Assembly (NCBI GenBank): GCA_036821905.1
Contig: DAISIR010000005.1
Coordinates: forward strand, 1-64,000
Source of the DNA: Brooklawnia sp937867175
Lineage (GTDB): Bacteria > Actinomycetota > Actinomycetes > Propionibacteriales > Propionibacteriaceae
Length of the DNA: 64,000 nucleotides
Reading direction: 5' to 3'
Shown here: piece by piece, positions 1 through 8,937 of the stretch
How positions within the stretch are numbered: position 1 is the stretch's first letter
Layout: every line of letters begins with the position of its first letter
Notes under the pieces: generated by a model
What the model saw: only the letters and a program-made list of their open reading frames with translations
What the model was told of the DNA's origin: nothing
Databases searched by the model: none
Made by a program: the position numbers and the translations under genes

Positions 1-656
1 CTCGCCCCGTGATGCGCGGCGCCATCGCCGAGTTGGCGGAGGTGTTGGTCATCGCACTTGTCAGCAAGACGGTGATGCCCCTAAGGGTGTCGGCAGGTCA
101 GGTATTCAGCCACGCCTTGGGTGTGTTCGCCACCGATGACTACGGCGCGCAAGCGGTCTTGTCATCGAGCCTCCATCAGCTCTGGGCCATCACCTACGGA
201 TCGACTCTCGAGACGCGAGTCCGGTACACGCCCTCCGACGTGTTCGAGACGTTCCCTCGCCCCGAGTCCACCGCGCTTCTAGAACAGGTTGGCCGCTCCC
301 TGGACGAGGAGCGCCGGGAGATCATGCTCCGCCGCGAACTCGGACTCACCAAGCTGTACAACCTCGTCAACGATCCAACCGTGCGCCTGGATGGTGACGT
401 CACCCGGCTGCGGGAGATCCACCTCGGCCTTGACAGGGCGGTCATGGCGGCTTACGGCTGGGACGATGTTCGCTTGGACCACGGCTTCCACTCCTATCGG
501 CAGTCGGTCAGATGGTCTTTGGGGCCAGCTGCGCGAGTGGAGACGCTGGATCGGCTCTTGCTGGAGAATCAGCGACGTTCAGCTGCAAGCCCTCGAAGTC
601 GAACGCAGTCAGACTCGTACCCGTCCGATGCACATGAGGGCACCTGGGAGCATTGA
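1..656 (+). CDS. Eco57I-type/DrmMI-like DNA adenine methylase, C-terminal part (runs off left edge)
   Basis: This is the 3' end of a gene that enters from the left edge; its frame is open from the first bases and stops at 656. The protein (about 215 residues visible) matches the C-terminus of the complete methylase on the opposite strand (677-4759): both contain VSKTVMPLRV, AVLSSSLHQLWAITYGS, YTPSDVFETFPRPE, LGLTKLYN and AYGW. In Eco57I-type enzymes this part follows the catalytic domain and belongs to the target-recognition region. The two genes face each other tail-to-tail with 20 bp between stop codons, and many synonymous positions differ, so they are diverged paralogues and not a recent duplication. 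The catalytic motifs lie outside the window, so activity cannot be judged. Confidence 0.8.
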   Translation, partial: RPVMRGAIAELAEVLVIALVSKTVMPLRVSAGQVFSHALGVFATDDYGAQAVLSSSLHQLWAITYGSTLETRVRYTPSDVFETFPRPESTALLEQVGRSLDEERREIMLRRELGLTKLYNLVNDPTVRLDGDVTRLREIHLGLDRAVMAAYGWDDVRLDHGFHSYRQSVRWSLGPAARVETLDRLLLENQRRSAASPRSRTQSDSYPSDAHEGTWEH

Positions 657-676
657 CAGCGTTGACTCGAATGAGG

Positions 677-3600
677 TCAGCGTGCGTCCCCCAGCCGTTC
701 AAGGACATCCACGCGATCTCGCCGCGTCGCCGAACCCCGGCAGTTCGCGGTCTCCTCTCTGGCCCTGAGCTGGTTCTCTTCCAAGAGTCGGTCGAGAATC
801 TCGACTCGTGCTGTTGGGTTCACCGTCCAGCGCTCCATTCTCCTGAATGTATGGAACCCGTGCGCAGGATCAATGTCCGACCATCCGTACGCGTCCAGGA
901 CGATCCTGTCGAGTTCTTCGTGTAGCGCTCGGACCCTTGCGATGTCGCTGTCCCCCGAATCGGTGATCGCTGAGTCATTCACGGCGTTATACAACTTGGT
1001 CAGCCCGAGACCGCGGCCCAGCATGATCTGACGGCGTTCGTCATCGATCGCTCGACCGATCTCGTAGAGATGCTCGGTGTGCTCCGGCCGTGGGAACGTC
1101 TCGAACACGTCGGACGGTGTGTATCGCGGGTCGTTTCGCATCCCGGATCCGTACGTGATGGCCCAGAGCTGGTGCAGGCTCGATGACAACACTGCCTGGA
1201 CGCCGTAGTCATCGCAGGCGAACACCACGCAGGCCTCGCTCGCCACCTGACCGGTTGGCACGCGCAGCGGCATGACGGTCTTGCTGACACGAGCGATGAC
1301 CAGGACTTCAGTCAGGGGCGCGATGGCCTTGCGCATCGCCGGGCTGCGACGCCCGAACTTCCACCAGTTCTTCGCTCGGTCGTCGGCAGTTGAATTGCGG
1401 CCGCGCAACTTGTCGCGCTCCGGCTTCACTTCATGGCGGACCCGCGCATACGGCGCTGGATAGGTTGCCGCAACCGCTTCAGCGCGGTCGTTGAAGTCGA
1501 TGACCCAGCGGGACGGCGAGGCGTCGGGTCGGCTGTTGAGGTCTTCTCCGTTGAGGTACGGGAACAGCACCTCGGCGTTGCGTGGATCGGCCGTAATCCA
1601 CTCTTGCGCTTCAGCGGCCTCGAGGACGAAGCCCATGCCCAGCACGATGCAGCCCTGGAAGGCGATCCCCGCGTTCTCCTTCAACCGGAGGGGGTTGCCT
1701 TCAGCCCGGCCTTGAGGCTCGAGGAGGGTGCTGATGCGGCGAACTGGGATGTCGTCGGCCATGCGCAGCACGTCGTCGGCGACGGGTGCGAGGGTTCCCC
1801 ACACGGCGGCGTACTCCAGGTTGGCGCTCGCTGCTGGCCAGGACCGGGACTGGATGGCGCGGGTGATGGTGAAGCCGTCGGCAACCATCGCGTCCAGGCC
1901 GACCTCGCGCGAGTCGCCCTGGGCGACCGTGTTCGTGGCGATCAGGCCGAGGGTGCCCTTCCTCTGCAAGAGCGAGGTGGCACGAAGTAGGAAGTAGGCG
2001 ACCAGGTCCGCGCTTCCTCGGGAGCCCCGAGCGAGCACGTTGACGAACCAGTCGCGAACTTCGGTCCCCATCGCGCCGGTGATCTTCTGTCCGCCGAGGA
2101 AGGGCGGGTTGCCGATGATGGCATCGAAGCCCCCGCGTTCGAAGACGTCCGGGAGTTCGATGGCCCAGTGCAAGGGCTGCCAGCGTTCGTAGTCGGTCTC
2201 CACTGCGGGAGTGAGGCCAGCGTCCAGGATGCTGTCCAGCATCGCCCGGTTGGGCGTCCCGTGGCTGGGGTACGCGTCGTTGACGGCAATCCGAAGGTTG
2301 TCGTAGGCCTCATTGAGTGCCCGGCCAGGCTTTCCACCGAGCCGCAGCCCGGCCGCGATGACGCCATCGGCGATGTCGCTGAGCTGGGCGGTCAGATCGC
2401 GGAGGCGCTTGAGTTGCCCCTGCTTGGCGCGGGTCGAGCGTTGGGGATCGTCGTTGTTGACCTCGCTGGCGAGGGCCTGTCGTAGCCGAATGGCCTTGCT
2501 GATGGTGCCGTGCACGTCGAGGGTGCTGCCGTAACCGGCGCTGGTGACGTCGAACAGCGCCTGCTTCTGCGGCACACGGCTGGGGTCGATGTGCATGACC
2601 TCGAGTTGCGCGAGGTCGGTGACGCCGAGCAGGGAGTTGCCGACGAGCACCTTGTCGTCGACGAAGCTGAAGGGCAGCTTCGGATTGAGGGATACCAGCC
2701 ACAGCGAGAGCTTGCACATCTCGATGGCCATCGGGTTGATGTCGGCGCCGTAGAGGCAGTGGGCGACGACCTGCCGGATGGCGTCCCTCTCTTGCTCGTG
2801 TGGACTTCCCAGCGCGACCTCGGCCACGTTCCAGGCTTCGACAAGGCGCGCACCGAGGTAGCGGGCGGCGGCCACCAGGAACGCGCCGGACCCGCAGGCG
2901 ATGTCGGCGACCTTGAGATCGAGGATGTCCTCGGGTGACTTCAGTTGCCAGGCGTTCCGGTCGGGGGTCTGGTACGGGCCGGGGGAGTAGACGAGGGGTT
3001 CGAGTGCGTGCAGCACGACCTCCTCGGCGAGGGCGCGGGGGGTGTAGTGAGCGCCGGCGTTCCTGCGCGAGGGAGTCTCGACGACCAGCAGTCCGCCCGC
3101 CTTGACCACGGTGGGCCGGTCGCGCAGGTCGCGGCGGATGACGCCAATCCAACCCTTGAGTTCCTCAGCGAGGTCGGGGTCGTGGGTCACTGCGCGGATC
3201 GCCAGGTCGGCGTCCAGCATGCCGTCGCCGGCGGTGAGCGCCTTGGCCAGGGCGGACGCCGTGGGCGCCGCGGCCGCTGGCTGGTCGGTCTTGACCCAGG
3301 TCAGGATGGCGTCCGCGATGGCCTTGTCGGTGTCGTGGGCCTGGGCGATGTCGCCGAGCACACGCAGCGGGATCTCGGGTTCGGCGCCGGCCCTGCCGAT
3401 AATGCCGACGACGGTCTCGTCGGCGAACCGGCAGGTGTAGCCGAGCAGGCCCTCGTAGATGTAGCCGATCTGTTCGACGTCGATGTCGCGGAACGAGATC
3501 GGACGCGCTTCCCCCTTGATGGTGGCCATCTGCACGGCGTCGAGCACTTGCATCATGACGCGGTCGTTGACCGTGATGGCGAGGGTGCCGCGGTCGGTCC

Positions 3601-4759
3601 GGGCGCTCAGGAACGGGAATCGCGTCGGGTCGAAGAGAGAGCCGCCGTAGGCGGGCAGTCTCATGTCTTCGAAGGTGGCGCCGTGGAAGAGCGCCCGGGA
3701 GGTCGCGATGAGGCGATGCCACACGGCAGTCGTGGCGTCCAGGGCCTCGGGTGACTCGGCCTCGGCGCGCTGGCGCAGTTGGTCGAGTTGCCCCACCAGT
3801 CCGTAGGCCTGCCCGAAGAGTTGGCCTTCGGGGAGCAGGTCACGCTCCTCGGCGAACAGGAGGAAGACCACCCGCATCATGGCGGTGACCGCGGCCGAGT
3901 AGATCAAGTCGCCGTCGTCGGGGAGCGGGTCGGGATCACCTCGGCGGTGGGCCTCCTCGGCCGACTCCGAGAACGACTGCGCGAGCAGTTCTACGGCGCG
4001 GCGCACCTGGCTGCCAAGCGATTCGGTGATCTCCTCCGCGGCGGCCACCGAGTCCACGAACATGGCGGAAAGCCGGTCGGTGTCCTTGCCGCCGGCGAGT
4101 CGGCTGGGTGCGAGAAGGGCCGCGAAGGCGTCCCGGGTGTCGGACTCTTCGACCCAGGTCTGGCTGTCGACGGCGCCCGAGGCGACCATCGTCTTGGGCG
4201 GGGCGCTGACCATCGCCCACCAGCGCCCATCGGTGACGATCCCGATCGGCACGCCAGCGGCATGCAGCATCATCTCCATCCGGTCGATGGGGCTGGTGGC
4301 CCACCCGTCGTCCAGTAGGTCGTGCAGGCTGCGGACGGGGTCGATGACCCACGTGAGTGCCGCGGTGGTCTGGTTCCGTCGGAATGCTCCCGTGCTGTGG
4401 ACGGTGACTCGGCCGTTGGGGGAGACGACCTCGACCGGAGCGTCCTTGACGTGGTGCCTACCCCAGCCGAAGACCCGGCCGATGACGAGGTCAACCCAGG
4501 CGTCGCGGGCGGCCCGGTAGGCGTCCAGGCTGGCGTCGTTGTCGCGGTCCCAGGCGTCCCACGCCTGCTCGAAGGGTGTCTTCGCTTCCTTCAGCTCACC
4601 CAGCACGCTGGCGTCCAGGGGCGTGATGCCTTGGGGATAGACCCTGGTGAGCACGGGGATCGACAGGAAGGGGCCATCGGTCTCGACCAGTTGCAGCCAC
4701 TGCCGGTGCTGTTCCTTCGCCGAGCGCACGGGGCGTCGGCCGTGTCCAGCCCGGCTCAT
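677..4759 (-). CDS. drmMI: Class 1 DISARM-like adenine-specific DNA methylase (DrmMI-like, Eco57I family)
   Basis: The product of 1360 residues is a large N6-adenine DNA methyltransferase. The SAM-binding motif I (ADIACGSGAF) is near residues 615-625 and the catalytic motif IV (IIGNPPFLGG) near 880, an order and spacing typical of Eco57I-type enzymes. The first 600 residues have no motif I recognise, and the C-terminus (YTPSDVFETFPRPE, LGLTKLYN) is shared with the paralogue at the left edge. I chose the ATG at 4759 because it overlaps the stop of the upstream helicase gene in an ATGA junction and has GGGGAG upstream; an in-frame start at 4774 is possible. The adjoining SNF2 helicase suggests DrmMI of class 1 DISARM, which marks host DNA. 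No drmA, drmB or drmC is visible, so a stand-alone methylase-helicase pair is the alternative. Confidence 0.75.
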   Translation of the reverse strand: MSRAGHGRRPVRSAKEQHRQWLQLVETDGPFLSIPVLTRVYPQGITPLDASVLGELKEAKTPFEQAWDAWDRDNDASLDAYRAARDAWVDLVIGRVFGWGRHHVKDAPVEVVSPNGRVTVHSTGAFRRNQTTAALTWVIDPVRSLHDLLDDGWATSPIDRMEMMLHAAGVPIGIVTDGRWWAMVSAPPKTMVASGAVDSQTWVEESDTRDAFAALLAPSRLAGGKDTDRLSAMFVDSVAAAEEITESLGSQVRRAVELLAQSFSESAEEAHRRGDPDPLPDDGDLIYSAAVTAMMRVVFLLFAEERDLLPEGQLFGQAYGLVGQLDQLRQRAEAESPEALDATTAVWHRLIATSRALFHGATFEDMRLPAYGGSLFDPTRFPFLSARTDRGTLAITVNDRVMMQVLDAVQMATIKGEARPISFRDIDVEQIGYIYEGLLGYTCRFADETVVGIIGRAGAEPEIPLRVLGDIAQAHDTDKAIADAILTWVKTDQPAAAAPTASALAKALTAGDGMLDADLAIRAVTHDPDLAEELKGWIGVIRRDLRDRPTVVKAGGLLVVETPSRRNAGAHYTPRALAEEVVLHALEPLVYSPGPYQTPDRNAWQLKSPEDILDLKVADIACGSGAFLVAAARYLGARLVEAWNVAEVALGSPHEQERDAIRQVVAHCLYGADINPMAIEMCKLSLWLVSLNPKLPFSFVDDKVLVGNSLLGVTDLAQLEVMHIDPSRVPQKQALFDVTSAGYGSTLDVHGTISKAIRLRQALASEVNNDDPQRSTRAKQGQLKRLRDLTAQLSDIADGVIAAGLRLGGKPGRALNEAYDNLRIAVNDAYPSHGTPNRAMLDSILDAGLTPAVETDYERWQPLHWAIELPDVFERGGFDAIIGNPPFLGGQKITGAMGTEVRDWFVNVLARGSRGSADLVAYFLLRATSLLQRKGTLGLIATNTVAQGDSREVGLDAMVADGFTITRAIQSRSWPAASANLEYAAVWGTLAPVADDVLRMADDIPVRRISTLLEPQGRAEGNPLRLKENAGIAFQGCIVLGMGFVLEAAEAQEWITADPRNAEVLFPYLNGEDLNSRPDASPSRWVIDFNDRAEAVAATYPAPYARVRHEVKPERDKLRGRNSTADDRAKNWWKFGRRSPAMRKAIAPLTEVLVIARVSKTVMPLRVPTGQVASEACVVFACDDYGVQAVLSSSLHQLWAITYGSGMRNDPRYTPSDVFETFPRPEHTEHLYEIGRAIDDERRQIMLGRGLGLTKLYNAVNDSAITDSGDSDIARVRALHEELDRIVLDAYGWSDIDPAHGFHTFRRMERWTVNPTARVEILDRLLEENQLRAREETANCRGSATRRDRVDVLERLGDAR

Positions 4760-7700
4760 CGCCCGGCTCCCCACGCCGCCACGTCGGCTGCGGTCAGGGC
4801 GAACACGACGGCTGCGGCGGACACGTACGGCTTGACGTCGGTGTAGCGCTGGCGGATGGCGTCGAGTTCGCGGCGCTCCTCGTCGGCGAGGGAATCGAGG
4901 CGGCTCCGCAGGTTACGGAGGTCCTTGCGGCGCTGTTCGCGCTGGTCATCGCCGAACAGCATGGCGAGCTGTTCCTCCTCGTCGTGTTCAAGCCGATGGA
5001 TCGAGTCGGTCAGGTTCACCCGGAAGGCGGCGAAGATCTCGCGGGCGCGGGTCTCGTCGGCTTGCCGGCGGGCCGCCAGCAGGGCTTGGACGCGGGCCTG
5101 CCTCGTGCCGGCCCGGCGCTCCATCGCGGCGGTGAGGCGCTCGCGCATCCGCGACCCCTCCGCGTTCCAGGCGTCGGCGAGATAGGCGCGGACGCCTGCG
5201 CCGGGCGACTCGTGGTCACCGGCGTCCAGGGCCCGGTCGAGCAGGCCGAGCACCTTCTCTTCGGCGAGGTCCTGGGCCTTCAGCCGTATTCCGGTGACGA
5301 ACACCTCCTCGTGCAGTCGGAGGCCACCGCGTCCGACGAGGACGAGCCGCGACACGGCCGCGACGCAGGAGGCGTCCAGATCGTCGAGGACGACGGCGGT
5401 GACGCGGTTGACCTCGGCGCGTCCGGTCATCAGTGCGTTGCGGAGCAGGCGGGCCGACCGCTGTAGCAGCGGATGGCCGAGGTGGATGTGGACCAGGTCG
5501 GTGCGGTCGCGGGCTGCGTCGGCGTCGAACGTGATCGGACGCTGCACGCCCGGCGCCAGCTTGGTGGCCAGCCCATCCAGCGACTTCTGCCACCGGGCCG
5601 TCAACGGCGGCACCTCGAGCACGCGGGCGTCCGTGCGGTCGTCGCCGACGAGCCGCAGCGCGGGCTGGCGGGTGATGTGCAGTGCGGTGGCGACCACTCG
5701 CTCGGTGCTGGCTGGGGTGAGGTGGAGATCCTCCAGCTTCGCCTCGAAGGTGCGCGACAGTTCGTCGAGTTGCCGGTTCAGTTCCAGCCCGCCCGCCAAT
5801 GTCCGGTTGATGATCGCGGAGCCCTCGTCGTTGATGACGGTGGTGCGCTTGCGGTTCGGTGAGAAGTGCTGCTGGATCTCGGTGTCGATCACCTGGTTGA
5901 CCGATCCAAGATCGACCGCGACCTGGCCGATCTTCTTGGCGATCCGAGCGAGGAAGTCCATGTCGCCGGCATATGTCGTGGCGTCGCTGATGGGAACGAA
6001 GTGGAACACCTCAGGGTTCTCGGTCTGGCCATAGCGGTCGATGCGGCCGATGCGCTGTTCGAGGCGCGACGGGTTCCACGGGACGTCGAAGTTCACCAAG
6101 CGGTGGCAGTGCGCCTGCAGGTCGATGCCCTCACCCGCGGCGTCCGTGGCGACGAGCACGCGAACCTGCTCGTCGTAGGGATCGGCGGCGAACCTCAACC
6201 GGATCAACTCGCGCTCGTCGGTGTCGGTGGAGCCCTGGATCACGGCGAGCCGCGGGCCGTAGCCTCGGGCGGTGAGAACGTTCACGATCCACTCGACGGT
6301 GTCGGCGTACTCGGTGAACACCACGACCCGCTCGTTCGACCATTCCCCGCCGGGGCGACAGATGCCGTCGAGGAACCCGATCAGCGCCTTGAGGCGGGAA
6401 TCGGGTTTGGCCTCGTATGACAGGCCCCAGTCGACGAGCTTGGCGAGATCGTCCTGGGTGGCTGCGGCGAAGGGGTTCGTGCCCTTGCGTCGCTGCAGGG
6501 CGAGGTACTCCGGGTGGTATTCCAAGCCCTCTTCCTCGTCGCTCTGCTCGCTGCCGAACGTCTCCCGCAGCACCTCGTCGTCATCGTCGAACAGGGACGC
6601 CGCCAGCCGCGATTGCGACGCGTTGAGCGTGGCAAGGTAGGCACCCAATGTGCGCCCGAACGAGAGCGGGGACGAAAGGAATCGCTTCTTCAGCAGCATG
6701 CCGACCATGTCGGCGACGTTCTCGCGTCCGTTCATGCGCCGGCTCTGGGCGATGATCGTGGTGAGCTGTTCGAACCTGCGCTGTTCGTCGTCGACGGGTG
6801 TGAACGGCACCGACGTGATGCGGCGGCTCTTGAACCCCTTCGAGGTGATCTCGGACTTGAGTCGCCGCACGGTGACATCCTTGAGGGCCCGCTCGTCGAG
6901 GTTGGCGCCGCGGCCGAACCGGTGATCGTCGATCATCTCTAGCAACGCGGTAAACGACTCGGTGCTGCCGTTGTGGGGCGTCGCGCTCAGGAATAATCGG
7001 TGTTCGCAGCGGCTGGCGAGTTCGCGGGTGTAGATGGTGCGCAGGCTGTCCACCGCGTAGCCGCGCAGACCGCCAGGCCCGGTGGGCTTGCCCGGGGCCA
7101 CGTGATGGGCCTCGTCGACCACCAGCACGTCGAACGCGTAGCGGCGTCCGGACGCCGAGTCCTCCACGTCCGCGTACACGTCGCGCAGGAGTCGCTGGGC
7201 GCGGGCCGACCGCAACCACGCCATCGACACGATGACCCGCGGGAACAGGCGGAAGGGGTTGGCGTTCAGGCCGTGCGTGCGCCGGACCTCGGCCATCCGC
7301 TCGCTGTTGACGATGACGAAGTCGAGGCCGAACTTCTCGCGCATCTCGTCGGCCCACTTCACCATCAGGCTTGGCGGACACACGACCATCACGCTGCGGG
7401 CCCGGTGCCGTAGCAGCAGTTCCTGGATGACCAGCCCCGCCTCTATCGTCTTGCCCAGGCCGACGTCGTCGGCCAGCAGCAGGTTCGTCCGGGGCGCCCG
7501 CAGCGCGCGGCGCAGAGGCTCCAGCTGATAGGCCTCCACGTTGGCACCCGACCGGAACGGTGACTGGAAGGAGTTGTCGTCGGCTGAGGTGACAGCCCCC
7601 CAGCGCACGGCGTCCACGAAGGCGCCCAGATGATTCGGCTCGTCGAAGCGGTCGGCGTTCAGCAGCTCCGGGAGACCCTGGTCGGGAGCCAGCGCCTGTC

Positions 7701-7929
7701 CGACCTCCAGTTCCCAGATCACCCGGAGTTCGTCGCCAAAGGCGTCCTCGCTGAGCGCCTGGAGCGTGACCACGTGCTGCAGGCCAGCGATCGACTCGTC
7801 GGCAGGGGAGCGGGAGAGGCCCTGCTCCTGCACGTCCGTGACGGCCCACGTTGATCCGCGCACCTCCACGACGCGACCCGGCTGGGGCACCTCGGGGACT
7901 GCAGGCACGGTTGGCGTCGTTGCCGTCAT
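4756..7929 (-). CDS. drmD: SNF2-family helicase, DrmD-like (class 1 DISARM)
   Basis: The product of 1057 residues is a SNF2/DEAD-box ATPase. Walker A (LLADDVGLGKT) is at about 151-161, the DEAH box (VVDEAHH) at 270-276 and SATPHNG at 315-320. The second RecA lobe carries VFTEYADTVEW, ATDAAGEGIDLQ and the arginine-finger motif QRIGRIDRYGQ. Length and sequence style fit the DISARM helicase DrmD. I chose the ATG at 7929, preceded by GGAGAAG; an in-frame start at 8124 would add 65 low-complexity residues rich in Ser, Arg and Thr that look non-coding. The gene is translationally coupled to the methylase by an ATGA overlap. In DISARM the helicase acts on incoming phage DNA together with the DrmAB complex; those partners are not in the window. 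Confidence 0.75.
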   Translation of the reverse strand: MTATTPTVPAVPEVPQPGRVVEVRGSTWAVTDVQEQGLSRSPADESIAGLQHVVTLQALSEDAFGDELRVIWELEVGQALAPDQGLPELLNADRFDEPNHLGAFVDAVRWGAVTSADDNSFQSPFRSGANVEAYQLEPLRRALRAPRTNLLLADDVGLGKTIEAGLVIQELLLRHRARSVMVVCPPSLMVKWADEMREKFGLDFVIVNSERMAEVRRTHGLNANPFRLFPRVIVSMAWLRSARAQRLLRDVYADVEDSASGRRYAFDVLVVDEAHHVAPGKPTGPGGLRGYAVDSLRTIYTRELASRCEHRLFLSATPHNGSTESFTALLEMIDDHRFGRGANLDERALKDVTVRRLKSEITSKGFKSRRITSVPFTPVDDEQRRFEQLTTIIAQSRRMNGRENVADMVGMLLKKRFLSSPLSFGRTLGAYLATLNASQSRLAASLFDDDDEVLRETFGSEQSDEEEGLEYHPEYLALQRRKGTNPFAAATQDDLAKLVDWGLSYEAKPDSRLKALIGFLDGICRPGGEWSNERVVVFTEYADTVEWIVNVLTARGYGPRLAVIQGSTDTDERELIRLRFAADPYDEQVRVLVATDAAGEGIDLQAHCHRLVNFDVPWNPSRLEQRIGRIDRYGQTENPEVFHFVPISDATTYAGDMDFLARIAKKIGQVAVDLGSVNQVIDTEIQQHFSPNRKRTTVINDEGSAIINRTLAGGLELNRQLDELSRTFEAKLEDLHLTPASTERVVATALHITRQPALRLVGDDRTDARVLEVPPLTARWQKSLDGLATKLAPGVQRPITFDADAARDRTDLVHIHLGHPLLQRSARLLRNALMTGRAEVNRVTAVVLDDLDASCVAAVSRLVLVGRGGLRLHEEVFVTGIRLKAQDLAEEKVLGLLDRALDAGDHESPGAGVRAYLADAWNAEGSRMRERLTAAMERRAGTRQARVQALLAARRQADETRAREIFAAFRVNLTDSIHRLEHDEEEQLAMLFGDDQREQRRKDLRNLRSRLDSLADEERRELDAIRQRYTDVKPYVSAAAVVFALTAADVAAWGAGR

Positions 7930-8233
7930 GCTTCTCCGATCAATCGTTAGCGGCGAGCCGCGTGACGAACTCACGGACGCTCTGGGTGCTGGTGAACATA
8001 CGGTAGCCGAGCGCAGCGAGCGTGTCCTCGTCGGACTGACACTTCGGACGGGCGTCCGCGCACTGGAGTGGGCAGCGGTTCCTTCGGCGCCACGTGTCGA
8101 AGCCTGATTCGCGTTCCCTATCACGACGCAGCCGGTATGCGTCCGACGCGTTCACGGCATCGCGAGCCACTGGTCGCTCGGTTGCACGCGTGAGAGCATG
8201 AAGTCGCGAGTCGCCTCACCTCAAAGGAAAGAC
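7930..8233. other. Intergenic stretch between divergent genes
   Basis: About 300 bases separate the helicase gene (minus) from the membrane-protein gene (plus). A minus-strand frame of 76 codons (8170-7940) fills much of it, ending in FVTRLAAND, but I recognise no family and see no convincing ribosome binding site. It may be the remnant of a gene upstream of drmD or simply chance high-GC frame. The promoters of both flanking genes should lie here. Confidence 0.4.
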
Positions 8234-8878
8234 ATGACTGATAACTCCGGATTCAACTTTGGTCGACCCGACCAGCACGGCGAAGCACCTGATTTGGCTC
8301 AACCCTCGTCCGACTCGCAGTTTGATGCCGGCCAAACCACTCCGAGCCAGTCGGACGACCTGGCGCGTGGGTATGCCCAGGATCCCTACGGCCACCCAAT
8401 GTACGGACAACAGCCCCAACAGCAGGCGCCGTACGTAGGTCAGCCCAGTGCGGCGCCGTTTGCGGGCCAGGCCCAGCCCGGTTACGCTCCGGCCGCCGAC
8501 GTCTCAAGCCAGCACTACGGATTTCCCGGCTACGCTCAAGACGCCTACGGCCAACAGCAGGGCTACCCGGTCCAGCCCTACGGCCAGCCTGGTCAGGGGT
8601 ACGGCGCTGCCATGCTTCCCGAGCATCCGCAGGCCACGACGGTGCTGATCCTCGCCATCCTGGGGCTCTTCACCAGCGGCATCTGCTCGTGGATCGCGTG
8701 GTACATGGGCGGCCAGGCCAAGAAGGAGATCGAGGCTGGTGCGCCCTTCCGGTGGGACGGCAACCTGAAGACGGGATACATCCTGGGCAAGGTCTTCGGT
8801 ATCATCGCGATCATCGGTGTGGTGCTCGCGATCATCGCCCTGATAATCCTCATGGGCGTGGCGGTCGTCAATTCCTGA
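8234..8878 (+). CDS. DUF4190-like membrane protein with Gln/Pro/Tyr/Gly-rich N-terminus
   Basis: The product has 214 residues. The first 135 or so are low complexity, rich in Gln, Pro, Tyr and Gly (YGQQ, YGQPGQGYG), and predicted to be disordered. The rest holds two hydrophobic segments, one beginning TTVLILAILGLF and one IIAIIGVVLAIIALIIL, separated by the polar stretch GGQAKKEIEAGAPFRWDG. This is the DUF4190-like architecture common in actinobacteria, where the role is unknown. I chose the ATG at 8234 because AAAGGAAAG lies just upstream; an in-frame start at 8198 is less likely. It stands alone and converges on ilvD. Confidence 0.7.
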   Translation: MTDNSGFNFGRPDQHGEAPDLAQPSSDSQFDAGQTTPSQSDDLARGYAQDPYGHPMYGQQPQQQAPYVGQPSAAPFAGQAQPGYAPAADVSSQHYGFPGYAQDAYGQQQGYPVQPYGQPGQGYGAAMLPEHPQATTVLILAILGLFTSGICSWIAWYMGGQAKKEIEAGAPFRWDGNLKTGYILGKVFGIIAIIGVVLAIIALIILMGVAVVNS

Positions 8879-8937
8879 TCTGTCGATCCTGGTGGCCTCA
8901 CCCCCGCCGGCCTCGACGCAGCACCGCACCCTGGCGC

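Noticed and set aside
7940..8170. A 76-codon minus-strand frame upstream of the helicase gene
   Set aside because: No family resemblance and no ribosome binding site; kept only as a note in the intergenic entry.
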